From positions 191,508 to 255,507 of the forward strand of contig JAEEJO010000077.1 of NCBI GenBank assembly GCA_016281915.1: 64,000 bases of DNA, written 5' to 3'. Under the pieces are notes generated by a model, which had not been told where the DNA came from, made no database searches, and saw only the letters and a list, made by a program, of their open reading frames with translations. This document shows positions 1-8,050 of the stretch, one piece after another. Every line of letters begins with the position of its first letter. The first letter of the stretch is position 1. Position numbers and translations under genes: made by a program. This DNA is from Clostridiales bacterium (GTDB lineage Bacteria; Bacillota; Clostridia; Oscillospirales; UBA644).

Positions 1-1
1 T

Positions 2-925
2 TCACGTGGTAGGGTTGAACTCGCGGAGATCAAAATTGATAATGACAGCGCATTGGATGGACAGATACTGTCTCAGCTCTATAAAAAGTATAATCTAAAA
101 ATACTTGTTTGCGTTGTTGAGAGAGAAAACGACGTATTTATTCCGGGCGGCGATTTTGTTCTTAAAAAGGGAGATAAAATCTACATTACAGCCTCTCACG
201 CTGCTCTTTCACAGTTTTTTAAAGCGATTAAAAATTATCAGCATAAGCTTAAAAAGGTAATGATCGTTGGCGGAGGCAGAATCGGATATTATCTTGCCGG
301 ATTGCTTTCGGCATCATCAATAGAAGTTAAAATAATTGAGCAGGATGAAAAACGCTGCCTCGAACTTAGCGATCTGTTACCCAAATGCACAGTTATTTGC
401 GGTGACGGAACGGATCAAACTGTTCTGAATGAGGAAGGTCTTAATGAGACTGATGCAATCGTTTCACTTACAGGCATTGATGAAGAAAATATGGTCATTT
501 CAATGTATGCGCAGCATCGCGGATTAAAAAAGGTTATTACCAAGATCAACAGACAGTCCTTTGTCGGCATGCTGAATACAGTTGGATTGGAGTCTATCAT
601 CTCTCCTAAAATCATTTCGGCAAACAGAGTTCTAGGCTACATACGAGCAATGACCAACAGCGAGTCAAGCAGTTTAAAAACAATGTATAAGCTTGTTGAC
701 GGACGAGTAGAAGCGCTTGAATTCGAAATATCAGAGAATTCTGAAGTAATAGGGATTCCTCTTCGTGATCTTCGAATCAAGAAAGGTATTCTGATAGGAT
801 GTATCATCAGAAGAGGTCAGATCCTTTTTCCGGGCGGCAATGATACCATTGAAAAATATGACAGTGTAATTGTAATAACAAACAACAAAGGATTGACGGA
901 GATTACCGATATTATTACTAAATAA
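2..925 (+). CDS. trkA: Trk system potassium uptake protein TrkA, 5'-truncated by window edge
   Basis: Peripheral NAD(H)-binding regulatory subunit that gates the TrkH potassium channel from the cytosol. The reading frame is open to the left edge, so the first in-frame ATG (position 53) is internal and the true start lies outside the window. About 307 of the usual ~450 residues are visible: the end of the first RCK_C domain, then a complete second RCK_N Rossmann domain with the glycine-rich motif VGGGRIG and an acidic residue at the end of strand 2 (KIIEQDE), then a second RCK_C domain. trkH starts 2 nt after the stop, so the two are translationally linked. Family assignment is firm; regulation cannot be seen because the 5' end is missing. 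Confidence 0.95.
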   Translation, partial: SRGRVELAEIKIDNDSALDGQILSQLYKKYNLKILVCVVERENDVFIPGGDFVLKKGDKIYITASHAALSQFFKAIKNYQHKLKKVMIVGGGRIGYYLAGLLSASSIEVKIIEQDEKRCLELSDLLPKCTVICGDGTDQTVLNEEGLNETDAIVSLTGIDEENMVISMYAQHRGLKKVITKINRQSFVGMLNTVGLESIISPKIISANRVLGYIRAMTNSESSSLKTMYKLVDGRVEALEFEISENSEVIGIPLRDLRIKKGILIGCIIRRGQILFPGGNDTIEKYDSVIVITNNKGLTEITDIITK

Positions 926-927
926 TT

Positions 928-2367
928 ATGAATTACCGTAATGTTTTATCTATTCTGGGCATCGTTCTGTTCGCTGAAGGAATACTGCTTTCAATACCTC
1001 TTCTTATCAGCGTTATCATGCACGACGATTGCATCCTTGCATTTGGTGTGACTGCACTTTCAGCGATTGTTATCGGTCTGGCTCTCTCGTTTGCAAGGAA
1101 AAAAACAAGTGACCTTACAGCAAAAGACGGGTTTATTATTTGTGGACTTTCATGGATTATTCTCAGTCTTTTCGGGGCCTTACCCTTCTTCATCAGCGGG
1201 CATGTCAGCTCTTTCACAGATGCTTTGTTCGAGACGGTTTCAGGATTTACCACAACCGGATCCTCCGTTATTTCGGATGTTGAAGCATTGACTAAAAGCT
1301 TGCTTTTCTGGCGATCGTTTACACATTGGATCGGTGGAATGGGCGTTCTTGTTTTTATCCTTGCAGTATTGCCCCTTTCTCAATCGAGAACGATGCATCT
1401 GATGAAGGCAGAAGTTCCCGGTCCCAAAGTCGGAAAGCTTGTATCAAAACTCAGATTTACCGCACAGATTCTTTACGCCATTTATATTGTTTTAACTATT
1501 GTTGAAGTTATCTTGCTGCTTGTTGGCGGAATGCCGTTTTTTGACGCTGTGGTAAATTCATTTGCAACCGCAGGTACCGGTGGTTTTGCAATCAAAAACG
1601 CTTCAATAGCTGCTTATAACAGCGCATACGTTGACGGAGTTATTACCGTATTCATGATTCTTTTCGGAATTAATTTTAATCTGTATTATCTTCTTTTGAT
1701 GCGTGATATAAAAAGCGTATTGAAAAATCGTGAGCTTCATGTTTATCTTGGGATAATCGTTCTTGCAACGGCGATTATAGCTGCAGATATTTATTCAACT
1801 TATTCTTCCGTAGCTGATGCGCTCCGTTATTCCTCATTCCAGGTCGCATCGATAATTACAACAACAGGTTTTGCAACTGCAGACTTTAACCAATGGTCTA
1901 ATTTTTCAAAAACGATACTTGTTGTTTTAATGTTTATAGGCTCTTGCGCCGGTTCTACTGGCGGTGGTATAAAAGTATCAAGAATTATGATACTTATCAG
2001 AAACTCCATGCGAGAAATTAAACGCATGATCATGCCTCGTGCAGTAATGTCAGTAAAAATCGACGGCAAGCCTATTGATAATGATACGATTTCAGGCGCT
2101 CATTCTTATCTTTGCATCTACCTGCTGATATTTTGCGCCTCAGTGATTATTCTTTCAGCAGACTGTTTTGATCTTACAACCAACTTTACTTCTGTTGCCG
2201 CGTGCCTTAATAATATCGGACCGGGACTGTCTATGGTCGGACCGACAGGAAACTATGCGGCATTCAGCGACATTTCTAAGATCGTTTTGATATTCGATAT
2301 GCTTGCAGGTCGTCTTGAAATATTCCCGATATTGATGCTTTTTAACCTATCCGCGTGGAAAAAATAA
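928..2367 (+). CDS. trkH: Trk system potassium uptake protein TrkH
   Basis: Membrane-embedded pore-forming subunit for K+ (or Na+/K+) uptake, partner of the TrkA protein encoded just upstream. 479 residues, the usual length, with about ten to twelve hydrophobic segments. The four pore-loop selectivity regions typical of TrkH/KtrB are recognisable: FTTTGSSV near residue 107, ATAGTGGFA near 213, TTTGFATADF near 311 and NNIGPGLSMVG near 429, each with the conserved glycine. The stretch GSCAGSTGGGIKVSR near residue 337 matches the family's flexible gating segment. Start ATG lies 2 nt after trkA. A strong hairpin follows the stop. The Trk versus Ktr label is by length and TrkA type; ion selectivity was not tested. 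Confidence 0.95.
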   Translation: MNYRNVLSILGIVLFAEGILLSIPLLISVIMHDDCILAFGVTALSAIVIGLALSFARKKTSDLTAKDGFIICGLSWIILSLFGALPFFISGHVSSFTDALFETVSGFTTTGSSVISDVEALTKSLLFWRSFTHWIGGMGVLVFILAVLPLSQSRTMHLMKAEVPGPKVGKLVSKLRFTAQILYAIYIVLTIVEVILLLVGGMPFFDAVVNSFATAGTGGFAIKNASIAAYNSAYVDGVITVFMILFGINFNLYYLLLMRDIKSVLKNRELHVYLGIIVLATAIIAADIYSTYSSVADALRYSSFQVASIITTTGFATADFNQWSNFSKTILVVLMFIGSCAGSTGGGIKVSRIMILIRNSMREIKRMIMPRAVMSVKIDGKPIDNDTISGAHSYLCIYLLIFCASVIILSADCFDLTTNFTSVAACLNNIGPGLSMVGPTGNYAAFSDISKIVLIFDMLAGRLEIFPILMLFNLSAWKK

Positions 2368-2386
2368 TAATTAAATTAGAAACATC

Positions 2387-2417
2387 AGACCTCTTGATAT
2401 ATAAAATCAAGAGGTCT
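2387..2417. terminator. Bidirectional intrinsic terminator between trkH and trmR
   Basis: Perfect 12-bp stem (AGACCTCTTGAT paired with ATCAAGAGGTCT, 7-nt loop) followed on the + strand by a T-rich tract. It sits between convergent genes and can serve both. Confidence 0.88.
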
Positions 2418-2421
2418 TATT

Positions 2422-3069
2422 TTATTTTTTTATTGATAATGTAACTCCGTCGCTTATGGGGAGCAATACAGTTTTGAATTCCGGATCTGCTTCGAGCATT
2501 TTTAAATATTCGTCAAGTCGCATAACAATTGTTTTATTTCTGTGCCTGTCCGGTGCTCCTTGGGCGACAAAACCGTTAAATAGGACGTTGTCACTGATGA
2601 AAATTCCTCCTGAGTCAAGCATCCGCTTGATTTCCTGAAAATATACAGGATATTGTCCTTTTGCTGCATCAAGAAAAACAAGATCGAATTCAGAATCGAT
2701 ACCAGGAAGAATATCAGCTGCGTCGCCTTCCAACAGTTTGATATGTTTGTTTGTATCATACATATCAAAATTAATCTTCGCTTCTTTTATCATTACAGGA
2801 TTTCTTTCTATGGTAACGATATCTGCCTCAGGCGAGCTCTGACTCATAAGCAAAGCAGAAAAGCCGACACACGTTCCAATTTCAAGAATTCTTTTAGGTT
2901 TTTTCAAAGCGCAGATAATCTCTATCAGATCCCCTACTTCTGGTTCTGCTATTGGATAGCCACTTTCGCGCCATACCTTTTCCTTTTCCGCAATCCATCC
3001 GCTTCTTTCTGCCCTTACGGAATGAAGATATTCGGAGATATAATCAAAAGTAATACCTGTTTTGCTCAT
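2422..3069 (-). CDS. trmR: O-methyltransferase, probable tRNA 5-hydroxyuridine methyltransferase TrmR
   Basis: SAM-dependent class I methyltransferase of the O-methyltransferase 3 family, 215 residues. The SAM motif I is visible as LEIGTCVGFSALLM near residue 80, followed by an acidic residue in VTIERNP and the motif DLVFLDAAKGQYP near 130, where the metal-binding aspartate of this family sits. The gene overlaps the mltG stop by 4 nt (ATGA). In Bacillus subtilis the same pair yrrL(mltG)-yrrM occurs, and YrrM is TrmR, which makes 5-methoxyuridine at position 34 of tRNA. The methyltransferase call is firm. The tRNA substrate is inferred from synteny and family; a catechol-type small-molecule substrate is the alternative. 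Confidence 0.82.
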   Translation of the reverse strand: MSKTGITFDYISEYLHSVRAERSGWIAEKEKVWRESGYPIAEPEVGDLIEIICALKKPKRILEIGTCVGFSALLMSQSSPEADIVTIERNPVMIKEAKINFDMYDTNKHIKLLEGDAADILPGIDSEFDLVFLDAAKGQYPVYFQEIKRMLDSGGIFISDNVLFNGFVAQGAPDRHRNKTIVMRLDEYLKMLEADPEFKTVLLPISDGVTLSIKK

Positions 3070-4124
3070 TTGCGTAAATAAGTAGCTACGTTTTTCTCGT
3101 GTTCCTCAAGCGTTTCGGCAAACACATGTGCTCCCGTACCATCGTTTTTGGAACAGAAATAGTAGTATGTAGTTTGTTCAGGATTAATTGCTGCAAGTAT
3201 AGATCCGACAGTGGGATTCGATACCGGTGTCGGAGGCAGACCATAATACATATATGTATTATACGGACTGTCTATTGAAAGGCTTTCAGCCGTAGAAGAG
3301 CCTCGCCTGTCTTCAACAGCCAGAAGATAGTTGACAGTTGCATCGCTTTGCAGTTTCATTCTGATTTTAAGACGGTTGTAGAAGACAGATGCAATAGTTG
3401 CTTTTTCGGCATCAACCTGGCTTTCTTCTTCAATAATTGATGCCATTATCATTACCTCGTAAAAGTCTCTACCACTTTCCTCAAGCTTCTTAAATACTTC
3501 AGCGGAAGTGATTTTTCTGTTGAAGTTATCAAGGAAACGTTTGATAACGCTTTCTTCGGACTCATCAAGATAGAACTCATAAGTATCCGGGTATAAAAAA
3601 CCTTCAAGTCTGTTTTCAATACCCGCAGCAGGTAGATAATCGTATCCGAAATCCCATCCTTTGATTACCTGTTCAAACCTGTCTCTGTTACCTATTCCAT
3701 TTTCAATGAGAAGGTCAAGAATTTCGCTTACGCTTTTGCCTTCAATAAATGTTATTCTGACTGTCTGGCGATAGTTTTGAGTGGTTTTGAAAACCTCGAA
3801 AATTTCGTCATATGACATATTCTTCGATACGGTAAATGTGCCAATCTGAAGTCTTGTATCAAGAGACGCAAAACGTGCCATCAGTCGGAATACTTCTTTA
3901 TATTTGATTATTCCGGCATCCTTTAAAGACTGAGCAAGAACAGATGCGGTATCGCCTTTTTCAATCGTTATGTTGATTTCTTCGGTCGAATCTCCGCCTC
4001 CGCGTATATCGTTCATTATATCAATAAGATATAATGCGGCTACAACCAGAGAAGCAATCAGAATAAGACAAAAAACAAGTTTTACGATTTTTTTTATTAT
4101 TCTTTTCCTTTTCTTTTTTCCCAT
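3066..4124 (-). CDS. mltG: Endolytic murein transglycosylase MltG
   Basis: Membrane-anchored lytic transglycosylase (YceG-like) that cleaves nascent peptidoglycan strands and is thought to terminate glycan polymerisation. 352 residues, normal length. A basic N-terminus precedes one transmembrane helix (about residues 11-34), then a LysM-like subdomain containing EKGDTASVLAQSL, then the catalytic domain. The catalytic glutamate lies in MIMASIIEEESQ near residue 230, followed by SVFYNRL and the conserved SPYNTYMYYGLPPTPVSNP segment. A GAAGGAG ribosome binding site precedes the ATG. It overlaps the CPBP gene upstream by 28 nt and trmR downstream by 4 nt, so the genes are one transcription unit. 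Confidence 0.94.
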   Translation of the reverse strand: MGKKKRKRIIKKIVKLVFCLILIASLVVAALYLIDIMNDIRGGGDSTEEINITIEKGDTASVLAQSLKDAGIIKYKEVFRLMARFASLDTRLQIGTFTVSKNMSYDEIFEVFKTTQNYRQTVRITFIEGKSVSEILDLLIENGIGNRDRFEQVIKGWDFGYDYLPAAGIENRLEGFLYPDTYEFYLDESEESVIKRFLDNFNRKITSAEVFKKLEESGRDFYEVMIMASIIEEESQVDAEKATIASVFYNRLKIRMKLQSDATVNYLLAVEDRRGSSTAESLSIDSPYNTYMYYGLPPTPVSNPTVGSILAAINPEQTTYYYFCSKNDGTGAHVFAETLEEHEKNVATYLRK

Positions 4125-4909
4125 ATCAGTTCTCCTTCGTTAACCAGAGGACGGTCTATTTTGAGATCTTCCTTATATTTTTTTGCAATTGCTCCGACGG
4201 TATTGTAAAGAGCAATAAGAAACAATAAAGCAAGCAACCATATGACAACGTTGTCAAAACCGACGGTCATCAATCTGCTGCTGTATACAAATAAAATATA
4301 GGACAGAATATTATTTAGAAAATGAGCGGTAACAGACGCAAAAATCGATCCTGTAAGATAGATCATCAGAGAAAAGACCGCACCTGCAAAAAAGTTGCTT
4401 AAAAAATAGTATATCGATCCGTGAACAAATGCAAAGTAAAGTGATGAGACTAAAATTGCAAGAAATGTTTTTTCTGTTGACAGAGATGAAAGAACAGCTC
4501 CACGAAAGAACAGTTCTTCAAATATCGCAGGAATGACGGCGACGGTGAAAACAGATATCCAGATATTGCCGGAATCAAACTGTGAAAACGCGTTTGACGG
4601 AACGGTGACTCCGGAAAACTCAAGAAGAGTTATAGTGAGAAGATTTAAAAGAAATCCGCCTGTAATAACAAGAACGGTCATGTGGATCACAAGTTTGGAA
4701 TCACTGTTTTTTATGAATTGAAACTTGAAAAACCGCCTGCGAGACATTTTAGGTGCAATAAACTTGAGTATTACGCTGCCGATAACAAAGAGAAAAACGC
4801 TGAGAGCTGTGTATACAATCTCTCTGTTGTCGAAATAAAACAGGGAAACAATTTTCAGAACGGCAACTATAAAAGTGCAGATGCCGGCAGTCAGTAAAAA
4901 TCTTTTCAT
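4097..4909 (-). CDS. CPBP family intramembrane metalloprotease
   Basis: Polytopic membrane protein of the CAAX protease / bacteriocin-processing (Abi) family, 270 residues with about seven to eight hydrophobic segments. All three family motifs are present: EELFFRG (the EExxxR motif) near residue 139, FVHGS near 167 and HFLNN near 202. These supply the glutamates and histidines proposed to bind metal in the membrane. The ATG at 4909 overlaps the stop of the folate gene as ATGA, which I prefer to the TTG two codons earlier. Substrate is unknown. Position beside mltG suggests an envelope-related role, but this is only context. Confidence 0.85.
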   Translation of the reverse strand: MKRFLLTAGICTFIVAVLKIVSLFYFDNREIVYTALSVFLFVIGSVILKFIAPKMSRRRFFKFQFIKNSDSKLVIHMTVLVITGGFLLNLLTITLLEFSGVTVPSNAFSQFDSGNIWISVFTVAVIPAIFEELFFRGAVLSSLSTEKTFLAILVSSLYFAFVHGSIYYFLSNFFAGAVFSLMIYLTGSIFASVTAHFLNNILSYILFVYSSRLMTVGFDNVVIWLLALLFLIALYNTVGAIAKKYKEDLKIDRPLVNEGELIWEKRKGKE

Positions 4910-5472
4910 AAACAAATGTATCTTTTTTCGGTAACAATTATGTCTACAGATAAGTCATAACGACCTCTCGGCAAACTGTCAACAATAAAATCCGAATAGG
5001 AAAGGCCGATTTTTGTTCCTAAAAAACCAGATAAAAATCTGTCATAAAACCCCTTCCCGTATCCTAGACGGAATCCGTTTTTGTCATACGCCATTGCGGG
5101 AACGATTATAATATCCGAAGGCATCGGAGAATATGGATCATCTTCGTATTTCGGAGCTTTAATGTTAAAAGCGTCCATAATAAGATCGCTGCTGTCTTTA
5201 ACGCTGTAAAAAATCATTTCGGAATGCTCGTAGCACTTCGGGAAAAAGCATTTTTTTCCACATTCAAGAGCATAATCAAAAATATATGAAGTAGATATCT
5301 CATCATCGGTCGAGGCATAAAGCAGGATCTGATTCGATGATTTAAAAGCATTCATAGCAACAAATCGCTTTGCAATATCGTCATCAAGTGCTCTTTTTTC
5401 GGACGGCGGTATTGTTTGCCTCTTTTTTGAGAAATAATTTCTTAACTCGTTTTTTTGAGAACGTATATCCAT
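4906..5472 (-). CDS. 5-formyltetrahydrofolate cyclo-ligase
   Basis: Cytosolic enzyme converting 5-formyl-THF to 5,10-methenyl-THF with ATP, clearing a dead-end folate and feeding one-carbon metabolism. 188 residues, usual size. Recognisable parts are the N-terminal basic region with LRNYFSKKRQTI (first substrate/ATP-binding lysines and arginines), VPAMAYDKNGFRLGYGKG near residue 124 and the signature GYGKGFYDRFL, the phosphate-binding loop of the family. It starts 1 nt after the DJ-1 gene stop and overlaps the CPBP gene by 4 nt. No close functional link to its envelope neighbours is obvious; co-transcription looks like housekeeping packing. Confidence 0.93.
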   Translation of the reverse strand: MDIRSQKNELRNYFSKKRQTIPPSEKRALDDDIAKRFVAMNAFKSSNQILLYASTDDEISTSYIFDYALECGKKCFFPKCYEHSEMIFYSVKDSSDLIMDAFNIKAPKYEDDPYSPMPSDIIIVPAMAYDKNGFRLGYGKGFYDRFLSGFLGTKIGLSYSDFIVDSLPRGRYDLSVDIIVTEKRYICL

Positions 5473-5473
5473 A

Positions 5474-6010
5474 TCAGTATATTTTTCTAATAACTTCTTT
5501 TGCGGTATTCTCGTCTTTAAGGCGTGATGCTAAAGCATATCCAAAATCGAATGCAGCGCCGGCGCCCTTTGCCGTGATTATCTTACCCGAACAAACGACG
5601 CGGTCCGATGATATTTCCGCTCCTGCAAGATATTTTTCAAAGCCAGGATAACAGGTTGCCTTGAGTCCTTTCAGATAACCTCTTTTGCCTAAAACAGACG
5701 GTGCAGCACAGATAGCTCCGATTATTATTCCTTTATCGACAGCTTTTTTAATTATATTATCGATTTCGGTGTTTTTGTCAAGGTTTTCTGTTCCCATACC
5801 TCCACCGGGGAAGACAATGCATTCTGCATCAGATAAGTCAAGATCTTTTAGCATCATATTAGCAACAACGCTGATCCCGTGAGATCCCTTTACGATCTCA
5901 GTTTCGGAAAAAGAAACAAGATTGCAGGAAAGACCGCAGCGTGTGAGAATGTCAAACGGAACAAGAGCTTCAGCCTCTTCAAATCCGTCAGCCATCATAA
6001 AATATACCAT
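5474..6010 (-). CDS. DJ-1/PfpI family protein (YajL-like)
   Basis: Class I glutamine amidotransferase-like protein of 178 residues. The motif IGAICAAPSVLGKRGYL near residue 98 carries the nucleophile-elbow cysteine, preceded by FPGGGMGTENL near 69, and a glutamate near the N-terminus (DGFEEAEAL) matches the conserved acid that tunes the cysteine in DJ-1 proteins. Such proteins have been described as chaperones, glyoxalases or deglycases; the true role is disputed, so only the family is assigned. RBS GGAG lies upstream of the ATG. It sits between the membrane protein gene and the folate cyclo-ligase in the same orientation. Confidence 0.88.
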   Translation of the reverse strand: MVYFMMADGFEEAEALVPFDILTRCGLSCNLVSFSETEIVKGSHGISVVANMMLKDLDLSDAECIVFPGGGMGTENLDKNTEIDNIIKKAVDKGIIIGAICAAPSVLGKRGYLKGLKATCYPGFEKYLAGAEISSDRVVCSGKIITAKGAGAAFDFGYALASRLKDENTAKEVIRKIY

Positions 6011-6031
6011 AATTACTCCTTATTTTAACGG

Positions 6032-8035
6032 TTATTTGCCAAGCAGGTCAGAGAGGTATTTTTCTGATATTTCAAGAACAACAGAATCGGGTGCTTCGTT
6101 AAGAATATCACGCATTACTATATCCCCGTCTCTGTAAATAAAGCTTGCTTCGGAGAAAGCTTCTGAGATAAATGGCATCATGGTAAGCAGAGCCTCGTCG
6201 TGAACTACGACAACGTGCTTGTTGTTTACTGCATTTTTATTTGTTGTGTTAATATAGTTTTCAGTAAGATAAAGAAGGTTTTCGTCGGTCATCCATTCAA
6301 CTGCACCTTCGCCGAACTGCTTGTTGATATCGCGGTAAACGGGCTGAGCCTCCTCTGCGCCGGTTGAATTGGGATTGATCGCTGCTGTTGAAACGATAAT
6401 ATTCTGTCTCCTTTTCTTTGTAAAGTTATAATCGTATTCTTCATAGCTGTCACCGTAGCCCATAATCATTGCAAGTGATTTAAACTTTGTTTCAGCTGTC
6501 TCAATATCATATGATTCAACATCGAGAGCCTCTAAACTTTCATCGTTGGCAGCCATCTTCATCAAAAGAAGATTTGTTGAGTTAAATGCCCCGAAAGAAT
6601 TCATATAATTATCTGTTTTAAAATACATATCTTTGTCATATGAAGCAGATACAAGTGCGTCTCTAAGCTCAACAATATTCATATCGGAATATTTCCACAG
6701 ATAATCGTAAACCTGTTGCAGACGTTCTTCTCTTGACATCCTTCTGATTGAAGAAGGCATCATATTCTGATATACGGAACTCTTATAAGGAACAATTACG
6801 ACATAGAAGTCTATTCCCTGTGCATTCAATACTTTTTCATAATTCAAAAGTGTATTTCTGATAGCAATGAGATCTTCTTTTGAATATGAATTCATTCTCT
6901 TGTAAGAAACTAATTCTTCTGAACTGAAGAGCCAATTATTTTTACCTATTACTACCTCATCATAGCGAGAGTCAGAGAAGAAAAACGTCTTCATTTCAGA
7001 ATAGGAAGAAGAAAGCATCGAGTTGATGGGATACTGCGTCTGATAATTATTGGTCAATTCTTCAGGATACTGCAAGAACCTGCCTAAAGTGAAATCAGGG
7101 GCCGTATAGTCTGCAGGAAGTTCATTTGCAAAAAACACCCCGGTAATTATTGGAATACAGATTACTATACCAAGGCAGACTACAGTAAAGATATCCGTAA
7201 AAGCAGGTTTTTCACCCGATTTGATGAATCGGAAAACTGCAAGAACGAGACATGCCAGGAATAAAAGAAGGAAAAACACTGTTTTGATTATATAGTCAGT
7301 ACTGCCTGAAGGAGAAACAAACAGTCCGAAAACAATTACTAATATGAGTGAAAGAATAAAAAGGCAAAACAAAACAAACTCAGGTGTTTTAAACCATTCC
7401 GTCGCGCCTTCTTTTATCATTTTGATTATGAAAAGAGCGCCGGATATCAATACAAGGGCGATGGACATTGATATTATTGCAAGGGTCGGTCTTCCGTTTG
7501 TAACCTCTATCGGTTTGGAATTGGCAAAATAAGCCCCTGCCCTGTTTGCTTTTGTATATACATATCCGTCTCTGTTTGAAAAGCTACCTGCTTTTGAAAC
7601 TATGTCAAAAACCGTGCCGATTTTATCGTAAGTGATCGTTTTCTCATGTGAAAACGAATTGATTTTAATACTTCTTATGGCAAATGCTGTTCCGCTCTGA
7701 GTTCCAAGAGAAAAACGGAGATATGATATGTTTTCCGCAGGAACTTCGAATACAACAGATTGGAATCCTTTTTTACCTTTAACGTTGGCGGAACGCTTGT
7801 GTTCCTCATCGTAACGGCTGAAATCAAGGTTGTCGTAATAAAGCGTAAGAGTATCGCTTACAGTTGTCTGAACATCAAGAGTTACATTATATGTCAACCC
7901 TTTTGCATCGTCACCAAGAAGAGGATTGACGGCAAGAAAGAATATCAGAACCGATGCAACGATAAATATTCCAAATAAAACAGCAAAGCGGATAAGTTTG
8001 TTTTTGTCTATCGTAATATCAAGATTTTCAAGCAT
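6032..8035 (-). CDS. DHHW/AlgX-like membrane protein with degenerate SGNH site
   Basis: 667-residue protein paired with the MBOAT gene upstream, the usual arrangement for AlgI plus AlgJ/AlgX-type partners that O-acetylate extracellular polysaccharides. Visible layout: a transmembrane helix (about 15-37), an extracellular beta-rich region (45-175), four more membrane helices (183-303), then an SGNH-like domain starting at IGKNNWLFSSEE (363). In active relatives the domain has a D-x-H-W motif and a GDSF serine motif. Here the first reads DNYM (475-478) and the second HDEAL (612-616), so histidine and serine both appear lost while the flanking fold is kept (PYKSS, PFISEAF, VVLEISEKY). RBS GGGAGG precedes the ATG. 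Possibly a structural or binding partner rather than an esterase or transferase. Confidence 0.75.
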   Translation of the reverse strand: MLENLDITIDKNKLIRFAVLFGIFIVASVLIFFLAVNPLLGDDAKGLTYNVTLDVQTTVSDTLTLYYDNLDFSRYDEEHKRSANVKGKKGFQSVVFEVPAENISYLRFSLGTQSGTAFAIRSIKINSFSHEKTITYDKIGTVFDIVSKAGSFSNRDGYVYTKANRAGAYFANSKPIEVTNGRPTLAIISMSIALVLISGALFIIKMIKEGATEWFKTPEFVLFCLFILSLILVIVFGLFVSPSGSTDYIIKTVFFLLLFLACLVLAVFRFIKSGEKPAFTDIFTVVCLGIVICIPIITGVFFANELPADYTAPDFTLGRFLQYPEELTNNYQTQYPINSMLSSSYSEMKTFFFSDSRYDEVVIGKNNWLFSSEELVSYKRMNSYSKEDLIAIRNTLLNYEKVLNAQGIDFYVVIVPYKSSVYQNMMPSSIRRMSREERLQQVYDYLWKYSDMNIVELRDALVSASYDKDMYFKTDNYMNSFGAFNSTNLLLMKMAANDESLEALDVESYDIETAETKFKSLAMIMGYGDSYEEYDYNFTKKRRQNIIVSTAAINPNSTGAEEAQPVYRDINKQFGEGAVEWMTDENLLYLTENYINTTNKNAVNNKHVVVVHDEALLTMMPFISEAFSEASFIYRDGDIVMRDILNEAPDSVVLEISEKYLSDLLGK

Positions 8036-8050
8036 ATCGACAACCTCCCT

